A DNA stretch of 64,000 nucleotides from Bacteroidia bacterium (lineage in GTDB: Bacteria > Bacteroidota > Bacteroidia > 2-12-FULL-35-15), in NCBI GenBank assembly GCA_030654175.1, contig JAURXZ010000035.1, positions 124,001 through 188,000 on the forward strand, written 5' to 3'. Below the pieces are notes generated by a model. The model was not told where the DNA came from and made no database searches. It was given only the letters and a program-made list of their open reading frames with translations. Position numbers and translations under genes: made by a program. Shown piece after piece: positions 18,553-27,546 of this stretch; the stretch's first letter is position 1; the number at the start of each line of letters is the position of its first letter.

Positions 18553-18969
18553 TTATTTATTTTCAGCGTTTGTGATTACTGTATGAACTACTATTTTTTT
18601 TGGCGGCACTACACTCTGAACAATACCAGTTTGTTTAACTGCCAAGGCCTTCGCTACTTCCGTCTGCTTGCTTTTTATTACTAATGAATCTTTTTCAACG
18701 ATATATAATGTTCTTAATTCTTTAATTTCATTCGTGAGGTTATTAACTTTCCGAACCTGATCATCGGCATAATAACCATTAGCTATATAGCAAACAGCAA
18801 GAAATGCTAAGAAAAAAACAAAAGGAAAATTATTTATTGTTGTTTCTTTCGAAAGAAAACTTCCACTGACAACACTTGCTACCGAACGCACTATCTTATT
18901 TTCCTTCTTAGCCACTTTAGGCGCTTTAGGACTTTCCGATTTTAATTGTTCTTTGAATTTGTTTCCCAT
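18553..18969 (-). CDS. ftsL: FtsL-like division protein
   Basis: A small bitopic protein: basic, Pro/Lys-rich cytoplasmic N-terminus, one membrane segment (FPFVFFLAFLAVCYIANGYY), then a short coiled-coil-like periplasmic part. Assigned by architecture and its place between rsmH and ftsI; sequence conservation in this family is weak. The ATG at 18969 is preferred. The frame continues upstream to a TTG at 18999, but those codons overlap an interspersed AATTGCTAAATTGC repeat. Confidence 0.8.
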   Translation of the reverse strand: MGNKFKEQLKSESPKAPKVAKKENKIVRSVASVVSGSFLSKETTINNFPFVFFLAFLAVCYIANGYYADDQVRKVNNLTNEIKELRTLYIVEKDSLVIKSKQTEVAKALAVKQTGIVQSVVPPKKIVVHTVITNAENK

Positions 18970-19038
18970 TTTTCCAGTAGGCAATGTTGCAGCAGGCAAT
19001 TCATCAATTGCTAAATTGCTTATTGCTGAATTGTCAAA

Positions 19039-19935
19039 TTATATTTTTTCCGCTATCCTTAATTTTGCACTGCGCGCCCGGCTGTTCTCGGAGATCTCTG
19101 CATCACTTGAAATTATAGGCTTACGCGTAATTGCTTTAAAAGGCGCAAGTTGATTTCCAAAAAAATCTTTCTCCACTTCACCTTCAAATTTTCCGCTGCG
19201 TATAATATTTTTTACTAATCTGTCTTCTAATGATTGGTAGGAAATAACAACTAATCGCCCTCCGGGTTTTAACACCTCTAAACTTTGCATCAACAAATCT
19301 TTAAGGACATCCAACTCTTTATTTACTTCAATTCGTAATGCCTGAAATACTTGTGCGTAATATTGATTTTCACGCCCACGCTTCACACATTTATCAATTG
19401 CAGTTTTCAGATCATTTACCGTTTCAATTTGTTTTTCTTTTCTTGAATTAAAGATCACATACGCTAATCTCCCTGCATTATCAACCTCACCGTACAATTT
19501 AAAAATCCGTTTTAAATCCTCTTCACTATATGTATTCAAAATTTCTGCAGCTGTCAACTTTGAGTTTTGATCCATCCGCATATCCAATTTGGCATCAAAA
19601 CGAGTAGAAAAACCTCTGTCGGCCTCATCAAACTGATGAGACGAAACGCCCAGATCAGCCAACAGACCATCAATTGGCAAAGCGTTATACATTTTCAAAA
19701 AATTTTTCAGATATCTGAAATTTTGCTTGATCAGGACAAACCTCTCATCATCAATTTTATTTTTCACAGCATCTTCATCCTGATCGAAAGCAAACAACTT
19801 ACCTGTTGTAAGGCGCTTAAATATCTCTCTTGAATGACCACCTCCGCCAAAGGTTACATCAACATAAATCCCCTCAGGATTAATGTTTAAACCATCAATA
19901 CACTCTTTTAAAAGAACGGGGTTGTGATATTCCAT
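19039..19935 (-). CDS. rsmH: 16S rRNA m4C1402 methyltransferase RsmH
   Basis: A 298-residue SAM-dependent methyltransferase. N-terminal YHNPVLLKECIDGL, the SAM loop VDVTFGGGGHSREI, DGLLADLGVSSHQFD, RGFSTRFDAKLDMRMD and VVISYQSLEDRLVKN are diagnostic. It is followed by ftsL and preceded directly (adjacent codons) by mraZ. The short gap to ftsL contains AATTGCTAAATTGC-type repeat sequence. Confidence 0.97.
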   Translation of the reverse strand: MEYHNPVLLKECIDGLNINPEGIYVDVTFGGGGHSREIFKRLTTGKLFAFDQDEDAVKNKIDDERFVLIKQNFRYLKNFLKMYNALPIDGLLADLGVSSHQFDEADRGFSTRFDAKLDMRMDQNSKLTAAEILNTYSEEDLKRIFKLYGEVDNAGRLAYVIFNSRKEKQIETVNDLKTAIDKCVKRGRENQYYAQVFQALRIEVNKELDVLKDLLMQSLEVLKPGGRLVVISYQSLEDRLVKNIIRSGKFEGEVEKDFFGNQLAPFKAITRKPIISSDAEISENSRARSAKLRIAEKI

Positions 19936-20403
19936 CTATTCGGTTGGTGTAGAATTAATACCACCCATTACATCTTCAGCCAATTTTTCAAAATTGACAG
20001 TACCCTCATTAATAAATTTCTCGTATGATTTTGTATCCCAGATCTCAACTCTATCTCCTGCAGCGGCCATCATCACATTTTTGCTGATTCCGGCAAACGT
20101 CATCATATCTTTTGAAATCAATAATCTTCCGGAAGCATCCAACTCAACAGGAACAACACCATAATTGAACATCCTGATAAACTCCACATTCTTTTTTACA
20201 AACTTGTTCAACTTGTTCACATCCTTCACCATTTCATTCCACGTAGCCATTGGATATAACTCAAGCGATTTGCTGAAAATGCTTCGCTTCATCACAAAAC
20301 CAGCTTTAAGCTCTTTTGTAAGCTGCTTTTTAAATGCAACAGGAAGCATTACGCGCCCTTTTGCATCTGCATTGCATTCATATACTCCAAATAGGCTATT
20401 CAT
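19936..20403 (-). CDS. mraZ: Transcriptional regulator MraZ
   Basis: A 155-residue AbrB-fold DNA-binding protein with the two tandem MraZ repeats; conserved GRVMLPVAFKK (residues 16-26) and ASGRLLISKDM mark the DExxR/R-type cores. MraZ represses its own dcw operon in characterised bacteria. It is the first gene of the cluster. The operator is directly upstream (20441-20470). The region 20471-20763 between this operator and pabB has no gene I can support. Confidence 0.96.
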   Translation of the reverse strand: MNSLFGVYECNADAKGRVMLPVAFKKQLTKELKAGFVMKRSIFSKSLELYPMATWNEMVKDVNKLNKFVKKNVEFIRMFNYGVVPVELDASGRLLISKDMMTFAGISKNVMMAAAGDRVEIWDTKSYEKFINEGTVNFEKLAEDVMGGINSTPTE

Positions 20404-20440
20404 AGTGGTTTATTCCTTTCAGGTGTAAAAGTAAAAACAA

Positions 20441-20470
20441 TTTTCCCACTTTTTACCACAATTTACCACT
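20441..20470 (-). promoter_or_regulatory. MraZ operator: three tandem 10-bp repeats
   Basis: On the minus strand: AGTGGTAAAT, TGTGGTAAAA, AGTGGGAAAA, exactly 10 bp apart and 37 bp upstream of the mraZ ATG. MraZ of other bacteria binds direct TGGGA/GTGGG-type repeats with 10-bp periodicity, so this is the expected autoregulatory site for the dcw operon. A possible -7 element (TACTTTTAC) lies just downstream. Confidence 0.8.
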
Positions 20471-20763
20471 TTGTTGAAAACTTTCTAGTTTTCGACATTA
20501 AAAGGAACAAAATATCGACTTAAAAAAAGTGAACAAAACAATTCCTAAACGCGGCAAAATGGTTGTAAATAAAAGGGTGTATAAAATCAAAAAAGAGGAA
20601 GAGATTTTTTTTCGGGGATAAAAGAAAAAAAGAGCGATGCTAATAACCTTTCTAAAATCGGTTTCAAATTGAATTAGTCCTAAAGGGTAGAATTTTTACA
20701 TTTTCGTTTGCAACATTTCTAAGGCCGGATCATTCTTCTTCAAAACAAAATGAAAGCCTATCT

Positions 20764-22095
20764 TTGGGCGTGCTAAAAAAACTAACATATAGTATTTTAC
20801 CCGATGAACTCACCATCAATATTGACGCGTTAAATGAGCGCTTTGAGCGGGTCTGTGTTTTTAATTCAAATCTTCAAACGAATAAAAACAACTATTTACA
20901 AACCTCCAAGATCATTGCGCTGGGCTCAACACAGGAACTCATAATCAATAAAGCAGAAAACACATTAGAACAATTACAAGGGTTTTATGATCAAAGAAAA
21001 GGCTGGCTCTTCGGATATCTGACTTACGATCTAAAAAATGAGATCGAAGAATTAAACTCTGAAAATACCGATGAATTGGAATTTCCATTGCTTCATTTTT
21101 TTGTTCCTAAAGTTGTTATACAATTTGACGAAACTGTTGCTTCTGCCACTTATGACAATGATTTTATTTCTGAAGCCGAAGCGGATGAAATTTACAATTT
21201 GAGTGTTAGTCCCTCTATACCTCCTTTGGCAAGCCTAGGACAAACCCTTTTAAGGGAAGAATTAAAAAAGAATAACATTCATTCAAAAATTACAAAACAA
21301 GAATATATAGATTCTGTAACCCAATTAAAACAGCATATCCGTAAAGGGGATATTTATGAAGTAAATTTCTGCCAGGAATTTTTTGCGACAAATGCTTCAA
21401 TCAATACCGTTGATACGTATGAAAAATTAAATGCAATTTCACATGCACCTTTTACTGCATTTTGTAAATTCGGAAAACATTATTTGATATGCGCAAGTCC
21501 GGAAAGGTTTTTACAAAAACGTTCAAACACCCTGATTGCTCAACCAATAAAAGGAACTACAAAACGTTCGTCAATTAAAATTGAAGACGAAAAACTTAAA
21601 ATGGAATTACAAAACAGTGAAAAGGAACGTAGTGAAAATGTAATGATCGTGGATCTGGTCCGAAACGATCTAGCACGGATCGCAAAGACCGGAACTGTGC
21701 ATGTAGATGAACTATTTGGCATATACAGTTTCAAGCAGGTGCATCACATGATCTCCACAATTAAATGTGAATTGAAAGAAAACGTTTCATTTACCGATAT
21801 TATTAAAAACACATTCCCGATGGGTTCCATGACTGGTGCTCCAAAAGTTAGTGCAATGAAACTTATCGAACAATTTGAAAGTTCAAAACGAGGCCTATAT
21901 TCTGGTGCTCTTGGATACATTGATCCTGAAGGAGATTTTGATTTTAACGTGGTTATTCGCAGCATTTTATACAATGAAGAAAACAAGTATTTATCTTTTA
22001 TGGTCGGTAGCGCTATTACAGATAAATCGGATGCAGAGAAAGAGTATGAGGAGTGTTTATTGAAAGCGAAAGCAATGTTTGAGGTGTTGGGGTAA
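20764..22095 (+). CDS. pabB: Aminodeoxychorismate synthase component I (PabB)
   Basis: A 443-residue chorismate-binding enzyme. The C-terminal catalytic half shows KGDIYEVNFCQEF, ASPERFL, the PIKGT motif (Lys typical of PabB; TrpE has Ala), LVRNDLARIA, and FPMGSMTGAPK. It makes 4-amino-4-deoxychorismate for folate. The start is uncertain: no ATG lies in frame near the N-terminus; TTG at 20764 or GTG at 20770 give normal products. An ATG at 20750 is out of frame. Monocistronic; the tRNA gene for translation of neighbouring tilS is unrelated. Confidence 0.92.
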   Translation: MGVLKKLTYSILPDELTINIDALNERFERVCVFNSNLQTNKNNYLQTSKIIALGSTQELIINKAENTLEQLQGFYDQRKGWLFGYLTYDLKNEIEELNSENTDELEFPLLHFFVPKVVIQFDETVASATYDNDFISEAEADEIYNLSVSPSIPPLASLGQTLLREELKKNNIHSKITKQEYIDSVTQLKQHIRKGDIYEVNFCQEFFATNASINTVDTYEKLNAISHAPFTAFCKFGKHYLICASPERFLQKRSNTLIAQPIKGTTKRSSIKIEDEKLKMELQNSEKERSENVMIVDLVRNDLARIAKTGTVHVDELFGIYSFKQVHHMISTIKCELKENVSFTDIIKNTFPMGSMTGAPKVSAMKLIEQFESSKRGLYSGALGYIDPEGDFDFNVVIRSILYNEENKYLSFMVGSAITDKSDAEKEYEECLLKAKAMFEVLG

Positions 22096-22135
22096 TTATA
22101 AAATTATGTTTCGGGAGAATAATTAATTTATTATT

Positions 22136-22237
22136 TATTTGGGCGTTCCGCTTTCTTAAAAGAGAAAGCGACCGGGCTTTACACTTCAATCTTTTCTTAA
22201 ACAAGAAAAGGATTTTCGCTGCAATCGCTAACGCAAC
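22136..22237. repeat. REP-like dispersed repeat, copy 1
   Basis: About 100 bp reading TTTGGGCGTTCC ... CGGGCTTTACACTTCAATC ... GAAAAGGATTTTCGCTGCAATC-GCTAACGCA. It contains two small hairpins (CTTTCTTaaaAGAGAAAG and AATCTTTTCTT...AAGAAAAGGATT). The same unit occurs inverted at 27077-27174 and 59865-59985. Lies between pabB and tilS; nothing else is seen in 22096-22348. Confidence 0.8.
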
Positions 22238-22348
22238 ATTATCCATCAAAGAGACAAGAATACTTAATAAATATTTAATCTATTTTTTTGCTTTTTTTTG
22301 CTTTGTAATTTTTTTCAATGACCTTTACATTTAACTAAAAAAAAACTC

Positions 22349-23779
22349 TTGATCTCAGCTTTATTAAATCATATAAAAAAAGAAAAACTTTTCAGTTCCA
22401 CTGAAAAAGTATTACTAACCGTCAGTGGTGGGATTGATTCTGTATTGATGTGCGAATTATTTCACAAGGCAGGATTGAATTTTGGAATTGCCCATTGTAA
22501 TTTTCAATTACGCGCTGAAGAAAGTGATGACGATGAAACATTTGTTAATACAATTGCAGAAAAATACAATGTCCCTTTTCATTATATCAAATTCAATACT
22601 TCGCTTTACGCTAAAAAAAACAAGGTGTCAATCCAGATAGCAGCAAGAGACCTGCGTTATCAATGGTTTGAAGATATAAGAAAGGAATACAAGTATAATT
22701 ATATAGCAACCGCACATCATCAGGACGATTCCATTGAAACATTTTTTATTAATCTAATAAGAGGAACAGGCATTTCAGGCTTACACGGCATTTTACCAAA
22801 ACATGGCAGAATAATTCGGCCGATGTTGTTTACTACAAAAAATGAGATTGAAGTATATGTAAAAAAACATAAGCTGAAATACCGTGAGGATAGTAGCAAT
22901 GCATCCGACAAATATGTCAGGAATAAAATCAGGCATTATGTAACGCCTGTTTTAAAAGAATTAAATCCCGGTTTTGAAAACACTTTCAATAAAACGATCA
23001 ATCACCTGCGTGAAGTCGAATTAATTTACAAAAACGATATAGAAACCAAGCGTTCAAAAATTGTAAAACAAGAAAAAAACAACATTCTCATTTCAATCAA
23101 ACAGCTAAAAAAGCTACAACCTATTGCTACTTATTTGTATGAATTTTTGAAACCTTATCATTATAATGAAAGTACCGTTGAAGAAATTGTATTAGCATTG
23201 GATGGTGAATCGGGCAAACAGTTTTTTTCAAATACCTACCGCTTAATCAAAGACAGGGAGTTTTTGATAATTGAACAAAGGAAAGAGAATCAAGAAATTA
23301 GAAGCAAGAAGCAAGAATTAAGAATCAAGAGCCAAGAAACCGGAATCAAGAACCAGGAATTAAGAAACAAGAAACCGGATCCGGGACTTGATAAGAAGGA
23401 TTCGGAGATCAAAGTTTTAATCAATCAAAAAGCAATTGACCTGGATAACCTTAAACTGAGTTTCAAATCCGAAGTCAACAACCTTGCTACCGAAATTCAA
23501 AAATCCGCCTCTATTGCTTACCTGGATCTTGAAAAACTTGAATTTCCTTTGGAAATTCGAAAATGGCAAAAAGGTGACGTATTTTACCCTTTTGGCATGA
23601 AAGGCAAAAAGAAACTAAGCGATTTTTTTATTGATAAAAAATTATCGCTTAATCAAAAAGAAAACGCCTGGTTACTCACTTCTAAAGGCAAAATAGCATG
23701 GGTAATTGGTCAGCGTATTGATAACCGTTTCAAAATAACCGAAAAAACCCGAAAAATTTATATTGTAAAATTGATCTAG
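22349..23779 (+). CDS. tilS: tRNA(Ile)-lysidine synthase TilS
   Basis: A 476-residue N-type ATP pyrophosphatase that converts C34 of the AUA-reading tRNA-Ile to lysidine. PP-loop LLTVSGGIDSVLMC (residues 22-35), AARDLRYQWF, ATAHHQDDSIETFFINLIRGTGISGLHG, and the C-terminal TilS domain with GDVFYPFGMKGKKKLSDFFIDKK. The start is a TTG (LISALLNHIKK...). Odd feature: between the middle and C-terminal domains, about 32 residues (residues ~313-344) are encoded by a tandem interspersed repeat, in frame. Confidence 0.95.
   Translation: MISALLNHIKKEKLFSSTEKVLLTVSGGIDSVLMCELFHKAGLNFGIAHCNFQLRAEESDDDETFVNTIAEKYNVPFHYIKFNTSLYAKKNKVSIQIAARDLRYQWFEDIRKEYKYNYIATAHHQDDSIETFFINLIRGTGISGLHGILPKHGRIIRPMLFTTKNEIEVYVKKHKLKYREDSSNASDKYVRNKIRHYVTPVLKELNPGFENTFNKTINHLREVELIYKNDIETKRSKIVKQEKNNILISIKQLKKLQPIATYLYEFLKPYHYNESTVEEIVLALDGESGKQFFSNTYRLIKDREFLIIEQRKENQEIRSKKQELRIKSQETGIKNQELRNKKPDPGLDKKDSEIKVLINQKAIDLDNLKLSFKSEVNNLATEIQKSASIAYLDLEKLEFPLEIRKWQKGDVFYPFGMKGKKKLSDFFIDKKLSLNQKENAWLLTSKGKIAWVIGQRIDNRFKITEKTRKIYIVKLI
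23286..23380. repeat. Tandem interspersed repeat inside tilS
   Basis: Four or more degenerate units of the type AAGAATCAAGARNCAAGAATT, giving a Gln/Glu/Lys-rich stretch (e.g. RIKSQETGIKNQEL) in TilS. The array preserves the frame and lies between structured domains. Confidence 0.65.
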
Positions 23780-23801
23780 GTAGCTTACCTTTGAAATCCT
23801 T

Positions 23802-24341
23802 ATGCAAGACGAGATTCTTTTTGAAGAAAAACAATACATCGGCTATAATAAATGGTCGATACTTTGGCGCACTGTTTTGGCATTGGGCTGTTTTTTGCTC
23901 TATTACTGGAGCGAAAACCCAAAAGCTATGGAGGTTTCAGGAATTAACATTCCATCCTCACCTGTTGATGCCGACTCCGGCCAATTATTCTTTTTAATGG
24001 GAATGATCATTATGCTGCTTTCATTAATATTAATATTTGTATTACACATACATACCAAAGTAGTTAATAACAGCCTTATTCTGGAAGGCCTTTGGACCTC
24101 ACGCAACGTGAAAATTGATTTGAGCACTATTGTAGACGTGCACAAAGTAAAATACAGTGTTTACCTGCTAAACCCTCCTATTTATAATTTACACTTTAAA
24201 AATGTGATCCGTTTTTTCACAAAAGGTAATGATGCAGTGGAACTTACAGACAAAGACGGACTAAAATATCTTATTGGAAGCCAAAAATCAGATGTGTTGG
24301 CCAATTTATTAAAGCAATTGACTGTTGAAAAAAAAGTATAA
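23802..24341 (+). CDS. Membrane protein, possible PH-like domain
   Basis: A 179-residue protein with two membrane segments (about residues 24-41 and 63-86) followed by a soluble domain: NNSLILEGLWTSRNVKIDLSTI ... IRFFTKGNDAVELTDKDGLKYLIGSQ. The two-helix plus beta-rich pattern resembles bacterial PH-domain (bPH2/YdbT-like) proteins, but the match is weak. It starts 22 bp after tilS. Function unknown. Confidence 0.7.
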   Translation: MQDEILFEEKQYIGYNKWSILWRTVLALGCFLLYYWSENPKAMEVSGINIPSSPVDADSGQLFFLMGMIIMLLSLILIFVLHIHTKVVNNSLILEGLWTSRNVKIDLSTIVDVHKVKYSVYLLNPPIYNLHFKNVIRFFTKGNDAVELTDKDGLKYLIGSQKSDVLANLLKQLTVEKKV

Positions 24342-24428
24342 ATGTTTTCGCTAAATTTGTAACACTTCCCTATTTTTGTTCGTAAGAAGCACTATTTCTG
24401 CCTAAGATTAAAACTTAAACTTGCCCAT

Positions 24429-24725
24429 ATGATAAACGCTACAAATACAAACAGCCCTCTTTCAGTTGAAAAAGAGAGCATCGTAGACTTAAAATTCCCC
24501 GACAATGATGTTTTGTCATCAACAGATGAAATTAAGATCAGGTATTCCAACCTTGAAAGAGCTTTAAAATTGGGCAATTTAGAACACAACAAAATAAAAA
24601 TCGTATTTGAAGATGCGGATGGTGTGAAACAGGTAGAAACAACTGTTTGGGGAGTTACCGACAAAAGAGTAATACTAAAACAAGGTGTTCTTATTCCAAT
24701 TCACCGAATACATGAAATTAAATAA
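24429..24725 (+). CDS. Conserved-looking hypothetical protein (98 aa)
   Basis: A soluble 98-residue protein without signal peptide or membrane segment. The C-terminal half (IKIVFEDADGVKQVETTVWGVTDKRVILKQGVLIPIHRI) looks like a small beta domain. I do not recognise a family with confidence. A TATTTTTG box at 24371-24378 could be its promoter's -7 element, but the -33 element is weak. A strong terminator follows. Confidence 0.65.
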   Translation: MINATNTNSPLSVEKESIVDLKFPDNDVLSSTDEIKIRYSNLERALKLGNLEHNKIKIVFEDADGVKQVETTVWGVTDKRVILKQGVLIPIHRIHEIK

Positions 24726-24753
24726 GTTCAATTAAATACCAATATTTAAAAAA

Positions 24754-24790
24754 AAGCTCCCGGATAAATATCCGGGAGCTTTTTTTTTGC
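24754..24790 (+). terminator. Rho-independent terminator
   Basis: Stem AAGCTCCCGGAT / ATCCGGGAGCTT with a short loop, followed by a run of T. Perfect 12-bp arms, located 29 bp after the 98-aa gene. Confidence 0.92.
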
Positions 24791-24918
24791 CTTGAAATCA
24801 ACTAAAAGTTAATTATTGTTATAATTTTAAAATAGCTTTATAATCGCGGGGCTATTTTTTTACCTTTACGCATATTCATTAATAGCTTCAGTCAAAATTT
24901 ACATAAGCAAATAATTTT

Positions 24919-27039
24919 ATGAAAAATATTTTCAGATTAAGCATACTGCTACTGTTAAGTACCTTTATTTCAAACGATGTAAATGCACAAATTTTTGATC
25001 CCGTAAAATGGGATTTCAGCAGTAAAAAGATAAGTGATTGCGAATATGAATTAATTATCAACGCCAAGCTTGATGGCAACTGGCATCTATACGGCCAAAA
25101 ATCTTATGGCGATGAAGGCCCGATCCCTACATCGTTTAATTTCACAAAGAGTTCCAATTATGAGCTTGTTGGAAAGGCTAAAGAAAGTAAATTAATTAAA
25201 AAATTTGAACCCGTCTGGAATTTTGAACTCCAGTTTTTTGAACATACTGCAGTTTTTACGCAAAAAATAAAGGTCAAGCACGATAAACCTTTTGATGTAA
25301 AAGGTAAGCTCGAATACATGGTTTGTAATGAAAGTCAGTGTTTGCCACCAACAACAATTGATTTTAATTTTAAAGTTGATGGTTCAGCCAATTGTATTGA
25401 CAATAATAATGTCACGAAGGTGCAACCATCCGAATGCGATTCAAATGCCATCTTTCAAATTTTAAATTTACGCAGTAATAAAGAAAACCCAATAGCTAAT
25501 TCAGCAGATACTGCGGTAGCAAAAGTTGTAACAGAAAATGACACAACACCCATAAGTGAAGAAGAAAGTCATAGCAGAAGCTGGTGGTCAATATTCCTGA
25601 TCGGATTTTTAGGAGGATTAGCCGCTTTGCTCACTCCTTGCGTATTTCCAATGATACCGATGACAGTGAGTTTTTTCACAAAAAGCAGCAAAACAAGAGC
25701 AAAAGGAATTTCAAATGCATTAATTTATGGTTCGTCCATAATTGTTATCTATATTTTACTTGGAATAGGAGTAACGATGGCTTTTGGTCCGGCTGCTTTA
25801 AATGCGCTATCAACTAACGTATGGTTCAATCTTGGCTTTTTTGTCTTATTAGTGATCTTTGCAATTTCCTTTTTAGGGGCATTTGAAATTACGCTCCCAT
25901 CACGGTTTATAAATAAAATGGATTCTCAAAGCGACAGAGGTGGCTTGATAGGCATTTTCTTTATGGCCTTTACGCTGGCATTGGTTTCTTTTTCCTGCAC
26001 AGGGCCTATCATTGGAACATTATTAGTAGATGCCGCTGTAAATGGTGGACTTGCAGGTCCTTTTTGGGGAATGTTCGGCTTTTCCGCAGCTCTAGCCTTG
26101 CCATTTGGTTTATTTGCTGCGTTTCCGGGCTGGTTAAATACCTTGCCGAAATCAGGTGGCTGGTTAAATTCTGTTAAAGTAGTATTGGGTTTTTTAGAAT
26201 TAGCTTTAGCGTTTAAATTTGCTTCTAACGCTGATTTAGTGGTTCAGGCAGGCATTATTACCCGTGAAATATTTATAGCAATATGGATCGCTATCTTTGG
26301 TTTAATGGGCATCTATTTAATGGGGTGGTTGAAATTAGCACATGACAGTGCCATACACCATTTATCTGTTTCACGCTTATTCTTAGCTATACTTACTTTC
26401 TCGTTTACCATCTATTTGATCCCCGGCTTGTGGGGCGCACCATTAAAGCTGATCAGCGGTTTTCCTCCTCCTGATTTTTATAGTGAATCACCACAAGGAT
26501 TTGGAAATTCAAAGAACACAATTGTGGTAAATTCTTCTCAAAATGCCAATGAAATAGGCCATCCGAAAGAACACTGCCCGAATGATTTACCGTGTTTCCA
26601 CGATTATGACCAGGCATTGGCCTACGCAAAAAAAGTAGGCAAACCTTTATTGATAGACTTTACAGGATGGGCCTGTGTAAACTGCCGTAAAATGGAATCG
26701 CAGGTGTGGACCGATCCTGAAGTTGATAAACGCATCCGTAATGAAGTAATTTTGGTATCGCTTTATGTGGATGATAAAACAGAATTGCCTGCAAATGAAC
26801 AAACTGTTAAAAAGCTTGGCAGTAGAGATTTTCAGATCAAGAGCATCGGAAACAAATGGAGTTATATGCAAGCAAACTTATATAAAACCAATGCACAACC
26901 TCAATATATTTTAGTTGACAATAACGAGCAACAACTTACCAAAGAAACTGCCGGTTATGATTCAGATATTAAAAAATATGTGAACTGGTTAGATGAAGGG
27001 TTAGTTGAATTTAAAAAACGTGCAGGAACCAATAAATAA
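24919..27039 (+). CDS. dsbD: Thiol:disulfide interchange protein DsbD
   Basis: A 706-residue membrane protein that carries electrons from cytoplasmic thioredoxin to periplasmic partners. Signal peptide (to about residue 24), an N-terminal DsbD-alpha domain with CNESQCLPP (Cys pair), eight membrane segments of the CcdA type with TPCVFPMIPMTVSFF and SFSCTGPIIGTL holding the membrane cysteines, and a C-terminal thioredoxin domain with GWACVNCRKME. Relevant to cytochrome c maturation, needed for the cbb3 subunits at 50-54 kb, although not adjacent. A 128 bp upstream gap (24791-24918) holds only AT-rich sequence. Confidence 0.96.
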   Translation: MKNIFRLSILLLLSTFISNDVNAQIFDPVKWDFSSKKISDCEYELIINAKLDGNWHLYGQKSYGDEGPIPTSFNFTKSSNYELVGKAKESKLIKKFEPVWNFELQFFEHTAVFTQKIKVKHDKPFDVKGKLEYMVCNESQCLPPTTIDFNFKVDGSANCIDNNNVTKVQPSECDSNAIFQILNLRSNKENPIANSADTAVAKVVTENDTTPISEEESHSRSWWSIFLIGFLGGLAALLTPCVFPMIPMTVSFFTKSSKTRAKGISNALIYGSSIIVIYILLGIGVTMAFGPAALNALSTNVWFNLGFFVLLVIFAISFLGAFEITLPSRFINKMDSQSDRGGLIGIFFMAFTLALVSFSCTGPIIGTLLVDAAVNGGLAGPFWGMFGFSAALALPFGLFAAFPGWLNTLPKSGGWLNSVKVVLGFLELALAFKFASNADLVVQAGIITREIFIAIWIAIFGLMGIYLMGWLKLAHDSAIHHLSVSRLFLAILTFSFTIYLIPGLWGAPLKLISGFPPPDFYSESPQGFGNSKNTIVVNSSQNANEIGHPKEHCPNDLPCFHDYDQALAYAKKVGKPLLIDFTGWACVNCRKMESQVWTDPEVDKRIRNEVILVSLYVDDKTELPANEQTVKKLGSRDFQIKSIGNKWSYMQANLYKTNAQPQYILVDNNEQQLTKETAGYDSDIKKYVNWLDEGLVEFKKRAGTNK

Positions 27040-27076
27040 AGTGTGATTGAAATGTTGCCTCTTGGATTGAAAATGC

Positions 27077-27174
27077 TGCGTTAGGGATTGCAGCGGAAAT
27101 CCTTTTCGTTTTTCAGAAAAGATTGAAGCGGAAAGCCCGCCCCTTTCTTTTTCAGAAAGGGAAACGCCCAAATA
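27077..27174. repeat. REP-like dispersed repeat, copy 2
   Basis: Reads GCGTTAGGGATTGCAGCGGAAATCC ... GAAAAGATTGAAGCGGAAAGCCCGCCCC ... GAAACGCCCAAAT (shown in pieces). Reverse complement of copy 1, and same orientation as copy 3. It separates convergent dsbD and the alkyltransferase-like gene and could double as a terminator through its two hairpins. Confidence 0.8.
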
Positions 27175-27198
27175 AATTAAATCCAAGAAGTACAAAAT

Positions 27199-27537
27199 TT
27201 ACATTTCCAATTCTTTCATAGGATCCCAATACACTTTATCAAAGTTTTTTATTTTATCTTTTACTACTTTGATTCCCTCCTTCTCCAACAATTCCTGCAT
27301 TAAAAAAGGTGTTGGGAAATGGTGTTTACCGGTAAGCTCACCATTACGATTTACAACACGATGTGCGGGGACAGATTTTTTTTGAGAATGAGCCGCATTC
27401 ATTGCCCATCCTACCATGCGTGACGAACGAGCTGCACCAAGATACTTTGCAATAGCACCATAGCTTGTAACGTGTCCTTTGGGAATAAGCCGCACCACTT
27501 CAAATACATTCTGAAAAAAATCTTCGTGTTTTTGCAT
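27199..27537 (-). CDS. Alkyltransferase-like protein (ATL)
   Basis: A 112-residue protein of the MGMT DNA-binding-domain family. It has the helix-turn-helix region IPKGHVTSYGAIAKYLGA, the arginine-finger area SSRMVGWAMNA, and PAHRVVNRNGEL where true methyltransferases have PCHRV. The reactive Cys is replaced by Ala, so it cannot accept alkyl groups; ATLs bind O6-alkylguanine and channel it to nucleotide excision repair. It is 9 bp downstream of trmB on the same strand. Confidence 0.9.
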   Translation of the reverse strand: MQKHEDFFQNVFEVVRLIPKGHVTSYGAIAKYLGAARSSRMVGWAMNAAHSQKKSVPAHRVVNRNGELTGKHHFPTPFLMQELLEKEGIKVVKDKIKNFDKVYWDPMKELEM

Positions 27538-27546
27538 CTTCTAAAT

